Made by a program: the position numbers and the translations under genes. DNA of 64,000 nucleotides from positions 43,975 to 107,974 of the forward strand of contig DATAEE010000137.1 of the NCBI GenBank assembly GCA_036258175.1. Direction: 5' to 3'. Every line of letters starts with the position of its first letter. Positions within the stretch are counted from its first letter, which is position 1. Positions 1 through 9,319 of this stretch are shown here, one piece after another. The notes under the pieces are model-generated. The model was not told the DNA's origin, ran no database searches, and was given only the letters and a program-made list of their open reading frames with translations. The DNA comes from DATAEE01 sp036258175 (GTDB lineage Bacteria > Acidobacteriota > Vicinamibacteria > Vicinamibacterales > 2-12-FULL-66-21).

Positions 1-12
1 CTCCGATCGGCG

Positions 13-1452
13 GTGCAAAAGCACGTGTCGGACCATCAGCGAGCCATCGTCGGGGAGCTGGTCGACCTGCTCGCGATCCCGAACGTGGCGGCTGATCGCC
101 AGAACATCCGGCGCAATGCAGACCGCCTGCGGGGCATGCTGGCCAAACGCGGGTTTGCGGCGGAAATCCTCGAGACCGACGGAAATCCTCTCGTCTACGG
201 CGACTTGAAGGTGCCAGGGGCATCGCGCACCTTGCTCCTCTACAGCCACTACGACGGCCAACCTGTCGATCCGAAGGGCTGGAGACAGGCCAGTCCCTTC
301 ACGCCGGTCCTCAGGGACGGGCGGCTCGATGCCGGCGCCAAAGAACTCGGAAGCTTCGAGGCCCAGACGCACTTTCAGCCGGACTGGCGGATTTACGGCC
401 GCTCGGCATCAGACGACAAATCGCCAATCGTGGCGCTGTGTGCGGCGCTCGACGCCCTGAAGGCCGTCGGGAACGCGCCCACGGCTAACCTGCGCGTCAT
501 CCTCGACGGAGAAGAGGAAGCGGGCTCGACAAGTCTGGTTCCAGCGATAGCCAGGTATCGCGACAAGCTCGCCGCCGACCTGATGGTGATTTTCGATGGA
601 CCCGTTCATTCGAGCGGGCGACCTACCGTCGCTCTCGGTGCGCGCGGAATCCTGACGATGGATTTGACGGTCTTCGGTCCGAGGTCGGGCGTCCACAGCG
701 GCAATTACGGCAATTGGATTCCCAATCCCGCCTGGCGACTCGTGCATCTCCTGGCGACGATGAAGGATTCCGAGGGTCGCGTGCTGATCGACGGGTTCTA
801 TGACGGCATCGCGCCGCTCACGCCGGAAGAGCAGAAAATCGTGCGGGACGTACCGGACGACTCCGATCGAATGCTGCGTACGTTCGGCGTCGCGCGACCT
901 GAAACGCCGGGGCGGACGCTGCAGGACGCCTTCCAGGCACCGACGTTCAACATCCGCGGGCTCGTCAGCGCGCACGTCGGTGCGGGCGCGCGGACGATCA
1001 TTCCCGATCGGGCCACCGCGGCGATCGACGTGCGGCTCGTCAAGGAAACACCCGCTGCGGCGATGCTCGAAAAGATCCGCGCGCACATCAAGCGGCAGGA
1101 CTACGTGCTCGTCGACGACGATCCCGACGCCGAAGTTCGCGCGAAGCACTCGAAGATCGCGCGGCTTACCGAGCGTGGCGACGGGACGAATGCCTTTCGT
1201 ACGTCGCCAGGCGACCCGCAGGTTCGCGCGCTCGTCGCATCCCTCACGCGCATGTACGGCGAGGCGCCGGTCCAGATTCGGACGCTCGGCGGAACGGTGC
1301 CCATCGCGCCATTCATCGACGCGCTCGACTTTCCCGCCGTGCTGGTGCCGATCGTGAATTTCGACAACAACCAGCACGAGGAGAACGAGAACCTGAGGCT
1401 CGGAACGTTTTTCGAGGGAATCGTCACGATCGCTGCCGTGCTGACGATGTAG
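13..1452 (+). CDS. M20 family zinc dipeptidase/carboxypeptidase, possibly 5'-truncated by the window edge
   Basis: Hydrolyses peptides or amidated amino acids with a two-metal centre. Metal-binding segments of the M20 family are visible in order: SHYDGQP, GRSASDDK, LDGEEEAG, FDGPVHSS and, near the C-terminus, NNQHEENEN. The inserted dimerisation domain lies between the FDGP segment and the last motif. The first visible start is a GTG at 13, but the frame is open to base 1, and secreted relatives carry an N-terminal signal peptide, so the true start may lie upstream of the window. The stop is followed almost directly by pxpA, suggesting co-transcription of a peptide/amide-degrading set. Family assignment is firm; substrate is unknown. 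Confidence 0.88.
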   Translation: MQKHVSDHQRAIVGELVDLLAIPNVAADRQNIRRNADRLRGMLAKRGFAAEILETDGNPLVYGDLKVPGASRTLLLYSHYDGQPVDPKGWRQASPFTPVLRDGRLDAGAKELGSFEAQTHFQPDWRIYGRSASDDKSPIVALCAALDALKAVGNAPTANLRVILDGEEEAGSTSLVPAIARYRDKLAADLMVIFDGPVHSSGRPTVALGARGILTMDLTVFGPRSGVHSGNYGNWIPNPAWRLVHLLATMKDSEGRVLIDGFYDGIAPLTPEEQKIVRDVPDDSDRMLRTFGVARPETPGRTLQDAFQAPTFNIRGLVSAHVGAGARTIIPDRATAAIDVRLVKETPAAAMLEKIRAHIKRQDYVLVDDDPDAEVRAKHSKIARLTERGDGTNAFRTSPGDPQVRALVASLTRMYGEAPVQIRTLGGTVPIAPFIDALDFPAVLVPIVNFDNNQHEENENLRLGTFFEGIVTIAAVLTM

Positions 1453-1455
1453 TTG

Positions 1456-2214
1456 ATGCGGATCGACTTGAACTGCGACCTCGGCGAATCGTTCGGCGCC
1501 TGGAAGATGGGAGCCGACGAGGACGTGATGCGAAGCATTACATCCGCGAATGTCGCCTGCGGCTTTCACGCGGGTGACCCGTCGGTGATGCGGCGCACGA
1601 TCCGCCTGGCGCGCGAACGCGGCGTCGCCATCGGCGCGCATCCGGGCTTCCAGGACCTCGCCGGCTTCGGTCGCCGAGACATGGCCGCCACGCCCGCGGA
1701 AGTCGAAGATCTCGTTCTCTATCAGGTTGGAGCGATCGCCGGGGTCGCGCAGGCCGAAGGTGTCCGCCTTCAGCACGTCAAGGCGCACGGTGCTCTCTAC
1801 AACATGGCGGCCCGCGACCGCGGCCTCGCAGACGCCATCGCGCGTGCGACCGCATCATTCGATCGATCGCTCATTCTGTTCGGACTGCCGGGTTCAGCGC
1901 TTCTCGATGCCGGACGCGAGTCTGGCCTCCGCGTCGCCGCCGAGGCATTTGCCGATCGGTCGTACGAACCCGACGGCTCCTTGACCTCCCGGCGTTTGCC
2001 GCACGCCATCGTCCACGAGCCCGATCGCGTGGTCGAGCGGGTTCTGCGCATGGCGCGCGACGGATCCGTCATCGCCTCGGATGGATCGATCGTGCGGTTG
2101 AGCGCTGAAACAGTCTGTGTGCATGGCGATACACCGGGTGCAGCCGATCTCGTGGCGCGGCTGCGGACGGGTCTCGAGCGCGCAGGCGTGCAGGTGCGCC
2201 CGATCGGTCAATGA
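1456..2214 (+). CDS. pxpA: 5-oxoprolinase subunit A (LamB/YcsF family)
   Basis: LamB/YcsF family protein. Family members are the PxpA subunit of the ATP-dependent 5-oxoprolinase that opens pyroglutamate to glutamate. The N-terminal signature LNCDLGESFGAW followed by SANVACGFHAGDP is typical, as are GAHPGFQDLAGFGRR and the VKAHGALYN segment. Length (252 aa) is normal. A TTG at 1453 precedes the ATG at 1456; the ATG is preferred. PxpB and PxpC are not in the window, so activity here is inferred from the family only. It overlaps the next gene by four bases (ATGA), indicating translational coupling with the MFS transporter. Confidence 0.93.
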   Translation: MRIDLNCDLGESFGAWKMGADEDVMRSITSANVACGFHAGDPSVMRRTIRLARERGVAIGAHPGFQDLAGFGRRDMAATPAEVEDLVLYQVGAIAGVAQAEGVRLQHVKAHGALYNMAARDRGLADAIARATASFDRSLILFGLPGSALLDAGRESGLRVAAEAFADRSYEPDGSLTSRRLPHAIVHEPDRVVERVLRMARDGSVIASDGSIVRLSAETVCVHGDTPGAADLVARLRTGLERAGVQVRPIGQ

Positions 2215-3428
2215 GCTGGTGGTCCGCCGCGTCGCAGGACGGCCGCCGCGCGCTGATTGCGGCATCGCTGGGGTGGATGCTGGACGCGATGGACGTCCTC
2301 ATCTACTCGCTGGTACTGAACGACGTGAGGCGCGAGTTCGGCATCGACGATCGCGCCAGCGGCATTCTCCTCGCCCTTCCGCTGGCCACGTCCGCGTTCG
2401 GCGGGATGTTCTTCGGCTGGCTCGCTGACCGGTTCGGCCGGACGCGGGCGCTGATGGCCTCGATTCTCTGGTATTCGATCTTCACCGCCGCGTGCGGTCT
2501 CTCGCAGACGGTCTTCCAGCTCGGCATGTTCCGCGCTCTCCTGGGATTCGGCTTTGGAGGCGAGTGGGCGATAGGCGCGGCGCTCGTGGCGGAGACCTGG
2601 CCGGCGGAACACCGTGGCAAGGCACTGGGCTTCATGCAAAGCGCCTGGGCGGTTGGGTACGCGGCAGCGTCGCTCGTGACGGCGATTGTGCTCCCGCGCT
2701 GGGGCTGGCGCGCCGTTTTCTTCGCTGGGATCCTGCCGGCGCTCGCAACCGTGTGGATTCGACGCTCCGTCGCGGAGTCGAGAATCTGGCGCGAATCGCG
2801 CACGGCGGGTCCGAACCGCGTCACGCTTGCAGCGCTCGTCCGCGGCGAGCTCGGCCGGCTCACCTGGCTCGTAGCGGCGATGAACGCCGCAACAATGTTC
2901 GCGTGGTGGGGTCTATTTACATGGATCCCGTCATTCCTCGGCCGGCCAGTCGAGGAAGGAGGAGCGGGACTGTCGATCCTCCGGACATCGACGTGGATCA
3001 TATTGATGCAGGTCGGCATGTGGCTGGGCTACGTGACGTTTGGTTTCATCGCCGACTGGATCGGGCGAAAGCGGAGCTATGTCGCCTATCTCCTGACAGC
3101 CGCGGTCCTCGTGCCGATTTACGGCGCGACGCGCGAGCCGGCGGCGCTCCTCGCGCTCGGTCCGCTCGTCGCGTTCTTCGGAACCGGCTACTTCAGCGGC
3201 TTCGGCGCGGTGAGCGCGGAGTTGTTTCCCACTTCCATCCGTGCGACCGCGCAGGGGATCACCTACAATCTCGGACGTGGCATCAGCGCAGTCGCGCCGT
3301 TCGTCGTGGGCTCGCTTGCCACCTCACGCGGGCTCGGCGCGGCCTTCTCCATCACGTCGACGGCCTTCCTCGTGGCGGCGGTGTGCTGGATCTGGATTCC
3401 GGAAACGAAAGGACGGGCGTTGTCGTGA
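2211..3428 (+). CDS. MFS transporter, metabolite:proton symporter type
   Basis: Twelve-helix major facilitator of 405 aa with an N-terminal cytoplasmic stub. The loop 2-3 signature GWLADRFGRTRAL and its repeat GFIADWIGRKRS in the second half are present, as is the GFGFGGEWAIGAALVAE segment typical of sugar-acid/organic-acid symporters. The start ATG overlaps the pxpA stop, and the stop overlaps the GTG of the downstream lipoprotein, so these genes form one operon. The substrate is not readable from sequence; the context (peptidase and 5-oxoprolinase subunit) makes an amino-acid-derived organic acid plausible. Confidence 0.9.
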   Translation: MSWWSAASQDGRRALIAASLGWMLDAMDVLIYSLVLNDVRREFGIDDRASGILLALPLATSAFGGMFFGWLADRFGRTRALMASILWYSIFTAACGLSQTVFQLGMFRALLGFGFGGEWAIGAALVAETWPAEHRGKALGFMQSAWAVGYAAASLVTAIVLPRWGWRAVFFAGILPALATVWIRRSVAESRIWRESRTAGPNRVTLAALVRGELGRLTWLVAAMNAATMFAWWGLFTWIPSFLGRPVEEGGAGLSILRTSTWIILMQVGMWLGYVTFGFIADWIGRKRSYVAYLLTAAVLVPIYGATREPAALLALGPLVAFFGTGYFSGFGAVSAELFPTSIRATAQGITYNLGRGISAVAPFVVGSLATSRGLGAAFSITSTAFLVAAVCWIWIPETKGRALS

Positions 3429-4030
3429 AGCGGACGTCACGCCTCCTTGTTCTCGCGTACGTCGCGCTCGTTTCATCCGGGTGTCTCGTCTTGTCGCTGC
3501 ATCCGGCGCATGACGACGCGAGCATCACGTGGGATGCGGGACTGGTAGGCACGTGGGTGAACGAGGACGACCGCGTCACCGCTGTCGTGGGCCGCGGTGA
3601 GTGGCGCTCCTATCGAATTGACTACGAACATCCGATCGAAAAAGGCACGCTCACCGGGTACCTGACCACAGTGGGTGCGCGTACTTACCTCGACATCAGC
3701 CCCGTGCGAGGCCAGGACTACGGGTCCTTTCTGATTCCGGTGCATGCGCTGGTGCGCATCGAGCGGGAGGCAGACACGCTGACGGTTCAGGCGCTCGACT
3801 ACGATCGGTTCGCGCTCGCAGCCAAGCAGGGAGGCCTGCCCGGTCTCACGATGACGATGGACCAGAAACAGAACACGATCCTGACCGCGTCCACGGCTGC
3901 TCTTCGAAAGTGGTTGAAGACCGGCGCCGTCGACGCGATGTTCGGCGCGCGCGCCGTGTTCAAGCGAAAGGCTAGCGCAGCTCCAGAAGGCGAATCTGCG
4001 CGGAATGCCCGTCTGCTGAAACAAAACTGA
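3425..4030 (+). CDS. Hypothetical lipoprotein
   Basis: A 201-aa protein starting at a GTG that overlaps the MFS stop (GTGA). The N-terminus is a lipoprotein signal: charged KRTSR, a hydrophobic stretch and the lipobox VSSGC, giving a lipidated Cys near residue 19. The mature part contains GTWVNEDD and YRIDYEHP and looks like a small beta-rich lipocalin- or lipoprotein-type fold, but no family is recognised with certainty. The longer reading frame that runs upstream of 3425 is a shadow of the MFS gene. The 3' end overlaps the convergent M48 gene by 59 bases. Confidence 0.75.
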   Translation: MKRTSRLLVLAYVALVSSGCLVLSLHPAHDDASITWDAGLVGTWVNEDDRVTAVVGRGEWRSYRIDYEHPIEKGTLTGYLTTVGARTYLDISPVRGQDYGSFLIPVHALVRIEREADTLTVQALDYDRFALAAKQGGLPGLTMTMDQKQNTILTASTAALRKWLKTGAVDAMFGARAVFKRKASAAPEGESARNARLLKQN

Positions 4031-7000
4031 CGAGACCGCCGCGACCCGGCGACGTGAGGGCCATCGGGAACGCATCCTCCTCGAGCACGACTGCGATGTG
4101 TTGCGAGGGCCGGACGATTAAAGGCCGGGTCCAGTCCGCCCACAGGATGAGTGAGCCATCCGGGCCGTTCGATTCGAAACTCGAAGACTCCGCGACCGTC
4201 GTCACGGCTTCCAGGCGTCCCTCGGGAATGTCTGCAGCGTAGATGATCGTTCGCTGAGCATCCGTCGCAACGCACCAGGCCATGCGGCCGCCGTCAACCG
4301 TGTCCGTGCAGCGGGCCGTCAGCGCCGTGTCGGCGATTCTCCGGGGGCCATCCGCCGTCAACGCCCAGACCGTCGAATCCGTCCACAACGCCATCGTCGC
4401 AGAACGTCGAAAAGCCCACAGAAGCGGGACGGCGCCTGGGATCCGGTGAGTAACGGCGAGAGCATTCCCGTGGGGTCCGGCCGTAACTGCCTCTACGTAC
4501 CCGTCTCGCGGAACATCCCACTCCGTTTGCTCGATTGTCGCGCCGCCCAGTGTTCCCGTCAGGCGAATCGCGCGGCGTTGCAGAGCAGACGTCCAGCCGA
4601 CAATCGTCCAGCCTCGACCGGCATCCACTGATGTCAGACGAGGCGCTACGAGCGCCGGGAGGGACCATGCAGTTGATACAGATTTCAGACGCGACGTGGA
4701 CGGAGTCTTTCCGGTGCGAGCGTCGAGAACTGAGAGGTGCGATCCACTGCGGTCGCTCGCTTTCAAGATGAGCAACCGATCGTCGTCCACCCATGCGAGA
4801 TCCAGCGCGTGAACAGTTCGCGCCCCGCTCCCGCCGAACTCGCCGATTCTGAAATCGACCGGCGTATCCTCATCTTCGGCCTGCGATCCGATGGCGTACC
4901 GGCGCCCCGATGGTGAGATGCGCAAGGGTCCGTTGTACTCGAACTCGCCGACGTCGGCGACGTGAAGCAGCGTCGACTGCGCTTGCATCGTGGCGGCGAC
5001 TGGCGTCCGCGCGAGCAGGGGATCGCGCTCGAGCGAAAAAAGCAGCGCCGGAGAGGCGACGGCCGCGGCTGCAATCGCGACGACCGCGGTGAGGGCGCCC
5101 GCCGTGCGGCGCGGACGGGTTTGTGCCGTCAGCAGGACAACGGCCAGCGCCACGGCGAGCACCGCCACCGCCGGCGTCGCCTGCGCGATCTGATGCGCGC
5201 GCACGAGACCGGGAGCGCTTGCGAAATCGGCCAACGCAATCGCCCAGGCGGCGACGGCGCCCACTCCTAAAACCGCCAGCATGATAGGCGGACCGTCATC
5301 CCACCGCGTACCCAGCTCACGAAACTGCCGAAACGCCAGCCAGACACTGGCCGAGGCCAGCAACACTTCCAGCGGAATCAGCATCGACAGCGGAAGCGCG
5401 CACTCGAGCGACGCAGGTTGTTGCAGTGAGAGCAGCGCGGAGGTCGTTGCCGCAGCGGCCAGCATGATCAAGGAGGTTGGGCGCAGTCGAACGATCGCGG
5501 CGCACGCGCAAAGCACCAGTCCCCAGGCGCTTTGGAGAAGCCCGAGCATGATTGCGAGCATCACGAGCGCTTGCCCGGCGCCGGCCGGAATTCTCGATAC
5601 GAGTCGCGGCGCAAGCAGCGATTCGATTGCGTCGAGCGTGCGCTGAAGCCGTGCCGTGTCCCGTTCGTCAATCGGCACGCTCCAGCGATGACCGGAGATG
5701 TCGCGCGCGATCAGCCGGGCCTGGCCCGCGACACCCGCCTCGACGCGCAGCTCGCGAACGCTCGAGAACGAAACCGAGCGCGCCTTCGCCGCGCGGTCGA
5801 AGAGTGCTTCCGCATCGCCCTCGAGATCCGCAAGACCTTCCAGCCAATGTGCTCGAGTAGGGTCGAGAACCACCGCGCCATCCGGCGTCCTGAAAACCTG
5901 ACGCTCGGGAAGAACCGTCTCCGGCTGCGCTGTGGCGAGTTCACGCAACGTCCGGATGCGATTGGCCAGGCTGGGATGCGTCGCTCCACGCTCCACGTTC
6001 TCAGCCCACCGGCGCGGCAGCCGCATTGCCGCGTGCAACTTGATCAAGGCACTGACGAGCGCGTCGGCATCTCCACACAGCTCGACGGCGCGTAGATCGC
6101 TTTCGGTTTCGCGGCGCTGGTGCCCATAGCCGCGCGCGGCAAGCAACAGCAAAAACGTCAGGCCCCATGCGGCGAGCAGCCAGAAGCGGCCAGACTCCGG
6201 AATCATGAGGGACGCGGCCGCCACGCCGAGGGTGCCCAGTGTGATCAGCGTGACGTCGACGGCCCGAAGCCGCCACAGGAACGCATCGTTGAACTGTTCG
6301 AGATGTGCGACCTCATGGGAGAAGATCGCAAGCGCCTCGTTAGGAGTGAGCCGTTCGAGCAGCGTCTGTCCGAGCCACACGCGGCGGTCGCGGAAAGAGG
6401 CAAGGGCGAGCGCGTTGAACCACACGCCACCTTTCGGCGCGAGGACGTCGATGGCAGCCTGGGACAATCGGCTGCGCGAAAGAATCGTTCCGAACGCCGC
6501 AAGGCGGTCCGTATCCGTCAGCGGTTGCGGGCGCACGAGCCAGCAGGCTATCCGCATGTACCGTGTAACCCAGGCAACGAACACTGCCGCAGCGGCGAAA
6601 CTGGCGGCGATGCGCCAGACCGGATGATCGATGGCGAGGATCAGGAAGGGGGTCAAACCCACCGCAAGCCAGAACGCGCCGAACGCGAGAACGATTCGGG
6701 TGATCCAGGATAGGTACGCGAAGTACGTCCAAGTCTCACCGTGGATCGCGATGCGCAGCGGATAGGCCGCCCCGCTCAGCGCGAGAACCAGCGTACCAAT
6801 CGTTACGGGGGCGAGAGCGGGCTTCATCCCGACTGCCACGCCGCCCAGCAGAAACGACAGAAAGAGAATGCGCCGCCGGTGCGCCTGCAGCCGCTCTGGA
6901 AACGCGGCATCGTCCAGGCGAAGACGAAGTTGGCGGCCGCTCCACCAGGAGAGACACGCGGGCACGAGCGCGAGCGCCAGGCACAGCGCGACTTGGATGA

Positions 7001-7034
7001 AGGACAACTCGATTGTCGGGGGAGCGACCACCAT
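3972..7034 (-). CDS. M48-type membrane zinc metalloprotease with long C-terminal extension
   Basis: About 1020 aa. The N-terminal third has several membrane helices and an M48 (HtpX/Ste24-like) catalytic core: HEVAH near residue 240 (HExxH) and, downstream, ETESDLRAVELCGD supplying the third zinc ligand. After about residue 450 a second group of hydrophobic helices follows, then a soluble beta-rich C-terminal half with repeated short-strand patterns that could form a propeller-like sensor domain (inference). Two starts compete: GTG/ATG at 7049 would overlap the divergent gene, so the ATG at 7034 is preferred. A TATAAT on the minus strand sits at 7033-7038, so an even shorter product is possible. 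Confidence 0.82.
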   Translation of the reverse strand: MVVAPPTIELSFIQVALCLALALVPACLSWWSGRQLRLRLDDAAFPERLQAHRRRILFLSFLLGGVAVGMKPALAPVTIGTLVLALSGAAYPLRIAIHGETWTYFAYLSWITRIVLAFGAFWLAVGLTPFLILAIDHPVWRIAASFAAAAVFVAWVTRYMRIACWLVRPQPLTDTDRLAAFGTILSRSRLSQAAIDVLAPKGGVWFNALALASFRDRRVWLGQTLLERLTPNEALAIFSHEVAHLEQFNDAFLWRLRAVDVTLITLGTLGVAAASLMIPESGRFWLLAAWGLTFLLLLAARGYGHQRRETESDLRAVELCGDADALVSALIKLHAAMRLPRRWAENVERGATHPSLANRIRTLRELATAQPETVLPERQVFRTPDGAVVLDPTRAHWLEGLADLEGDAEALFDRAAKARSVSFSSVRELRVEAGVAGQARLIARDISGHRWSVPIDERDTARLQRTLDAIESLLAPRLVSRIPAGAGQALVMLAIMLGLLQSAWGLVLCACAAIVRLRPTSLIMLAAAATTSALLSLQQPASLECALPLSMLIPLEVLLASASVWLAFRQFRELGTRWDDGPPIMLAVLGVGAVAAWAIALADFASAPGLVRAHQIAQATPAVAVLAVALAVVLLTAQTRPRRTAGALTAVVAIAAAAVASPALLFSLERDPLLARTPVAATMQAQSTLLHVADVGEFEYNGPLRISPSGRRYAIGSQAEDEDTPVDFRIGEFGGSGARTVHALDLAWVDDDRLLILKASDRSGSHLSVLDARTGKTPSTSRLKSVSTAWSLPALVAPRLTSVDAGRGWTIVGWTSALQRRAIRLTGTLGGATIEQTEWDVPRDGYVEAVTAGPHGNALAVTHRIPGAVPLLWAFRRSATMALWTDSTVWALTADGPRRIADTALTARCTDTVDGGRMAWCVATDAQRTIIYAADIPEGRLEAVTTVAESSSFESNGPDGSLILWADWTRPLIVRPSQHIAVVLEEDAFPMALTSPGRGGLVSFVSADGHSAQIRLLELR

Positions 7035-7047
7035 TATACTCTGCCGC

Positions 7048-8340
7048 ATGGTCCGATTAGCCGTTCAGTTTGCCGCCCTCGTGGCTGCGGCCGTGACCGT
7101 CATCCCTTCAGCCGCGTCGGCGCAGAACACGAGCGAGGACGAGTACACGCGCTACGAGCTCCTGGATCCCGCCAGCGCGAGCTTCAAAATCATCTACGAC
7201 GTGACCGCCGCCTCGCCTGGTGCGCGGTTTTATTTCAACCCGATTCGCCCTGGCAGCGAGGCGAGCGACGAGTCGGTCGTCGATCTGATGACCGGGGCAC
7301 CGCTCAAGTTCGAGGTCGTGACCGGCGCGAAGGCGCGCGAGGACGGTTTCACTCGCGCGGACCTCGAGACGAGCTACATCAAAGTGCACCTCACTCGTCA
7401 GGTGCCGCCGAACGGCGGCGGGCGCATTCGCATTCTCAAGACATACAAGGATCCAAAGAGCTATTTCACCGAGCAGGACGCGATAGTGTTCACGCGGTCG
7501 CTTGGGATCCGCCGCAACAGCGTCGTTCTGCCTGCCGGCTATGAGCTCACCGGATGCAACGTGCCGTCACAGATCATCGAAGAGCGCGACGGGCGCGTGA
7601 TGCTCAGTTTCATGAATACCTACCCCGGGCCCGCTGCGCTGACGCTGCGCGCAAAGCGTGTGGCGCGCGCGCAGAAACCAGCCAGCACATCGCCGCCCCC
7701 GCCGGCTCCGCGTGCCGCCGCTGCACCAGCCGCCCAGTCCTCCGAGCCGCCGCTTCGCAGCGTCACCCCTCCGGAGCGCGCCACGCAGGACCGCGAAATC
7801 GTTTATTTCCTGCAGCAGCCCGAAACCCACGGGTTCCGGCTCTATCACGACTACACAGAATCCCGCGAGGGCACGGACCGTTACCTGAACATCGTCCGAG
7901 CGGGCAGTACCGTTTCAAATCCTTCAGCGGTCGTCCTCGACACCGGCGAGCGTCTTCAGGTCGAGACCCTAAAGGGCCCGGCGATCACCGCCGCGAAGAT
8001 CGATATCGGCGAAGCGGTGCGACCCGAGAGCGAAGTCGTTGTCATCCGCTTTCCGTCGGTCAAAAAAGGTGAGTCCGTTCGCCTTCGGATCGAGGAAACG
8101 TATACGGATTCGAATCGCTACGGCGTCATCGGCGACGAGCTCGTGTGGAATCGATCGTTTGGAAGGCCCCGGAACGATGTCGTTCTGCCCGAGGGATGGT
8201 TCGTGACCGCGAGCGCGATCCCGGCCGTGGTGACGCAGGAGAGTGATGGCCGAATCAGATTGGCGTTCGTTAATCCACGGCCTGATTCGATTGACGTATA
8301 CGTGAAGGCGAGGCGGAGAGCTACTCCCGGGTCACACTAG
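7048..8340 (+). CDS. Secreted protein with two copies of an unknown domain
   Basis: A 430-aa exported protein starting at an ATG (MVRLAVQFAALVAAA) with a clear signal peptide ending near ASAQ. Two homologous halves are joined by an Ala/Pro-rich linker (around residues 210-245). Each half ends with the same pattern: NSVVLPAGYELT...DGRVMLSFMN in the first and NDVVLPEGWFVT...DGRIRLAFVN in the second. The function is unknown. It faces the M48 protease with nearly adjacent starts, suggesting a shared control region. The open frame extends upstream to 6868, but that part is antisense to M48. The C-terminus overlaps the convergent small gene by 20 bases. Confidence 0.8.
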   Translation: MVRLAVQFAALVAAAVTVIPSAASAQNTSEDEYTRYELLDPASASFKIIYDVTAASPGARFYFNPIRPGSEASDESVVDLMTGAPLKFEVVTGAKAREDGFTRADLETSYIKVHLTRQVPPNGGGRIRILKTYKDPKSYFTEQDAIVFTRSLGIRRNSVVLPAGYELTGCNVPSQIIEERDGRVMLSFMNTYPGPAALTLRAKRVARAQKPASTSPPPPAPRAAAAPAAQSSEPPLRSVTPPERATQDREIVYFLQQPETHGFRLYHDYTESREGTDRYLNIVRAGSTVSNPSAVVLDTGERLQVETLKGPAITAAKIDIGEAVRPESEVVVIRFPSVKKGESVRLRIEETYTDSNRYGVIGDELVWNRSFGRPRNDVVLPEGWFVTASAIPAVVTQESDGRIRLAFVNPRPDSIDVYVKARRRATPGSH

Positions 8341-8542
8341 TGACCGCGCCGAGCAAGTAATGCAGCATGACGCGGTCTCCCGGCTCCAGTCCGCGCGGCA
8401 CCGATTCTTCGCCGATGCGCGCGACGCGAATCTGTGCCTGCGGATCCTCAGGATCGCTGAAATGAAGATCGAGCGAGATCTGACCGTGAATACTGACCGG
8501 CTGGATGCGCTCGACGATCCCGGGCCGTGAGCCTTTTAGCAT
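8321..8542 (-). CDS. Small conserved-looking hypothetical protein
   Basis: A 73-aa ORF starting with ATG at 8542, MLKGSRPGIVERIQPV. It has no signal peptide or membrane segment. The pattern (LEPGDRVMLHYLLGAVTSVTRE at the end, alternating hydrophobic residues) suggests a small beta-barrel such as an OB/SH3-like fold, which is inference. It is convergent with the two-domain secreted protein and divergent from the next gene. Its codon use matches the neighbourhood and it fills an otherwise empty gap, which is why it is kept. Function unknown. Confidence 0.55.
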   Translation of the reverse strand: MLKGSRPGIVERIQPVSIHGQISLDLHFSDPEDPQAQIRVARIGEESVPRGLEPGDRVMLHYLLGAVTSVTRE

Positions 8543-8560
8543 CGTGGTAGTCTAGCAGTC

Positions 8561-9319
8561 ATCCTCCATTCTCTCCTTCTTATCGTTTCGTTCGTTGCGA
8601 CCGGTCAGGCTCCAGCGCCGGTTCAACCCGCGCCGGCGAAATCGCCGCTGCCGGCGGCGTCCGAGATCGTTGCGCGGTACGTGCGCGCGATCGGTGGCCG
8701 CGACGCGGTGCTACGTCACTCCTCGCTTCGCGCGGTCGGCACCTTCTCGATGCCCGGGCAAGGCATCGCCGGCACCGTAGAACGATTTGCTGCGCGCCCC
8801 GATCGATTCCGTGAGAAGGTCTCGATGTCCGGCGTTGGGGAAATGCAGCTGGGCTTCGACGGATCGGTGGGATGGATGGTGACGCCGATGACCGGCCCGA
8901 TGGTCCTGACCGGCAAACAGCTCGAGCAGCTGAGACGCGACGCCGAATTCGACGCCGCGCTTCACGATCCAGCCGGGTACACGGCCCTCGAGACTGTTGG
9001 ACAGGTTGAGTTCGAAGGACGTCCCGCGTACAAAGTTCGCGCGCTCCGCACGAACGGCGACGAAGACTTCGAATTCTTCGACGCCGACAACGGCCTGCTC
9101 ATCGGCTCGATCGTCACGCGCGAATCACCGCTTGGGACGATGAAGGCCACGAACGTCATGAGCGACTATCGCGCGTTCAGCGGCCTGCAGCTACCCACGC
9201 GACAGGTGCAACGCGTTCTCGGCACGGAGCAGGTCGTCACGATCACGAGCGTCGAGTTCGGCGGCATCGAACCGGCGGCCTTTGCCCCTCCCGCTTCGAT
9301 TCTTGCGCTGGTGAAATGA
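8561..9319 (+). CDS. Secreted hypothetical protein, start codon not canonical
   Basis: Homology-like features begin before any ATG/GTG/TTG. The frame encodes a hydrophobic leader (LHSLLLIVSFVATGQA), a Pro/Ala-rich spacer and then the family-like motif EIVARYVRAIGG before the first usable GTG at 8681. The leader frame is closed by a TAG at 8537-8539, and the only near-start triplets are ATC at 8561 or 8582. The mature part (about 215 aa) resembles outer-membrane lipoprotein-sorting-like, beta-rich periplasmic proteins (FDGSVGWMV, YKVRAL). It overlaps the S41 protease by ATGA, so the two are likely one operon. A start at 8561 is given as a best guess; a sequencing error near 8545-8560 is equally possible. 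Confidence 0.6.
   Translation: MLHSLLLIVSFVATGQAPAPVQPAPAKSPLPAASEIVARYVRAIGGRDAVLRHSSLRAVGTFSMPGQGIAGTVERFAARPDRFREKVSMSGVGEMQLGFDGSVGWMVTPMTGPMVLTGKQLEQLRRDAEFDAALHDPAGYTALETVGQVEFEGRPAYKVRALRTNGDEDFEFFDADNGLLIGSIVTRESPLGTMKATNVMSDYRAFSGLQLPTRQVQRVLGTEQVVTITSVEFGGIEPAAFAPPASILALVK

Noticed and set aside
409..1788. Long minus-strand ORF opposite the M20 peptidase
   Set aside because: Arg/His-rich translation with no domain, fully antisense to a well-supported gene: a GC-driven shadow frame.
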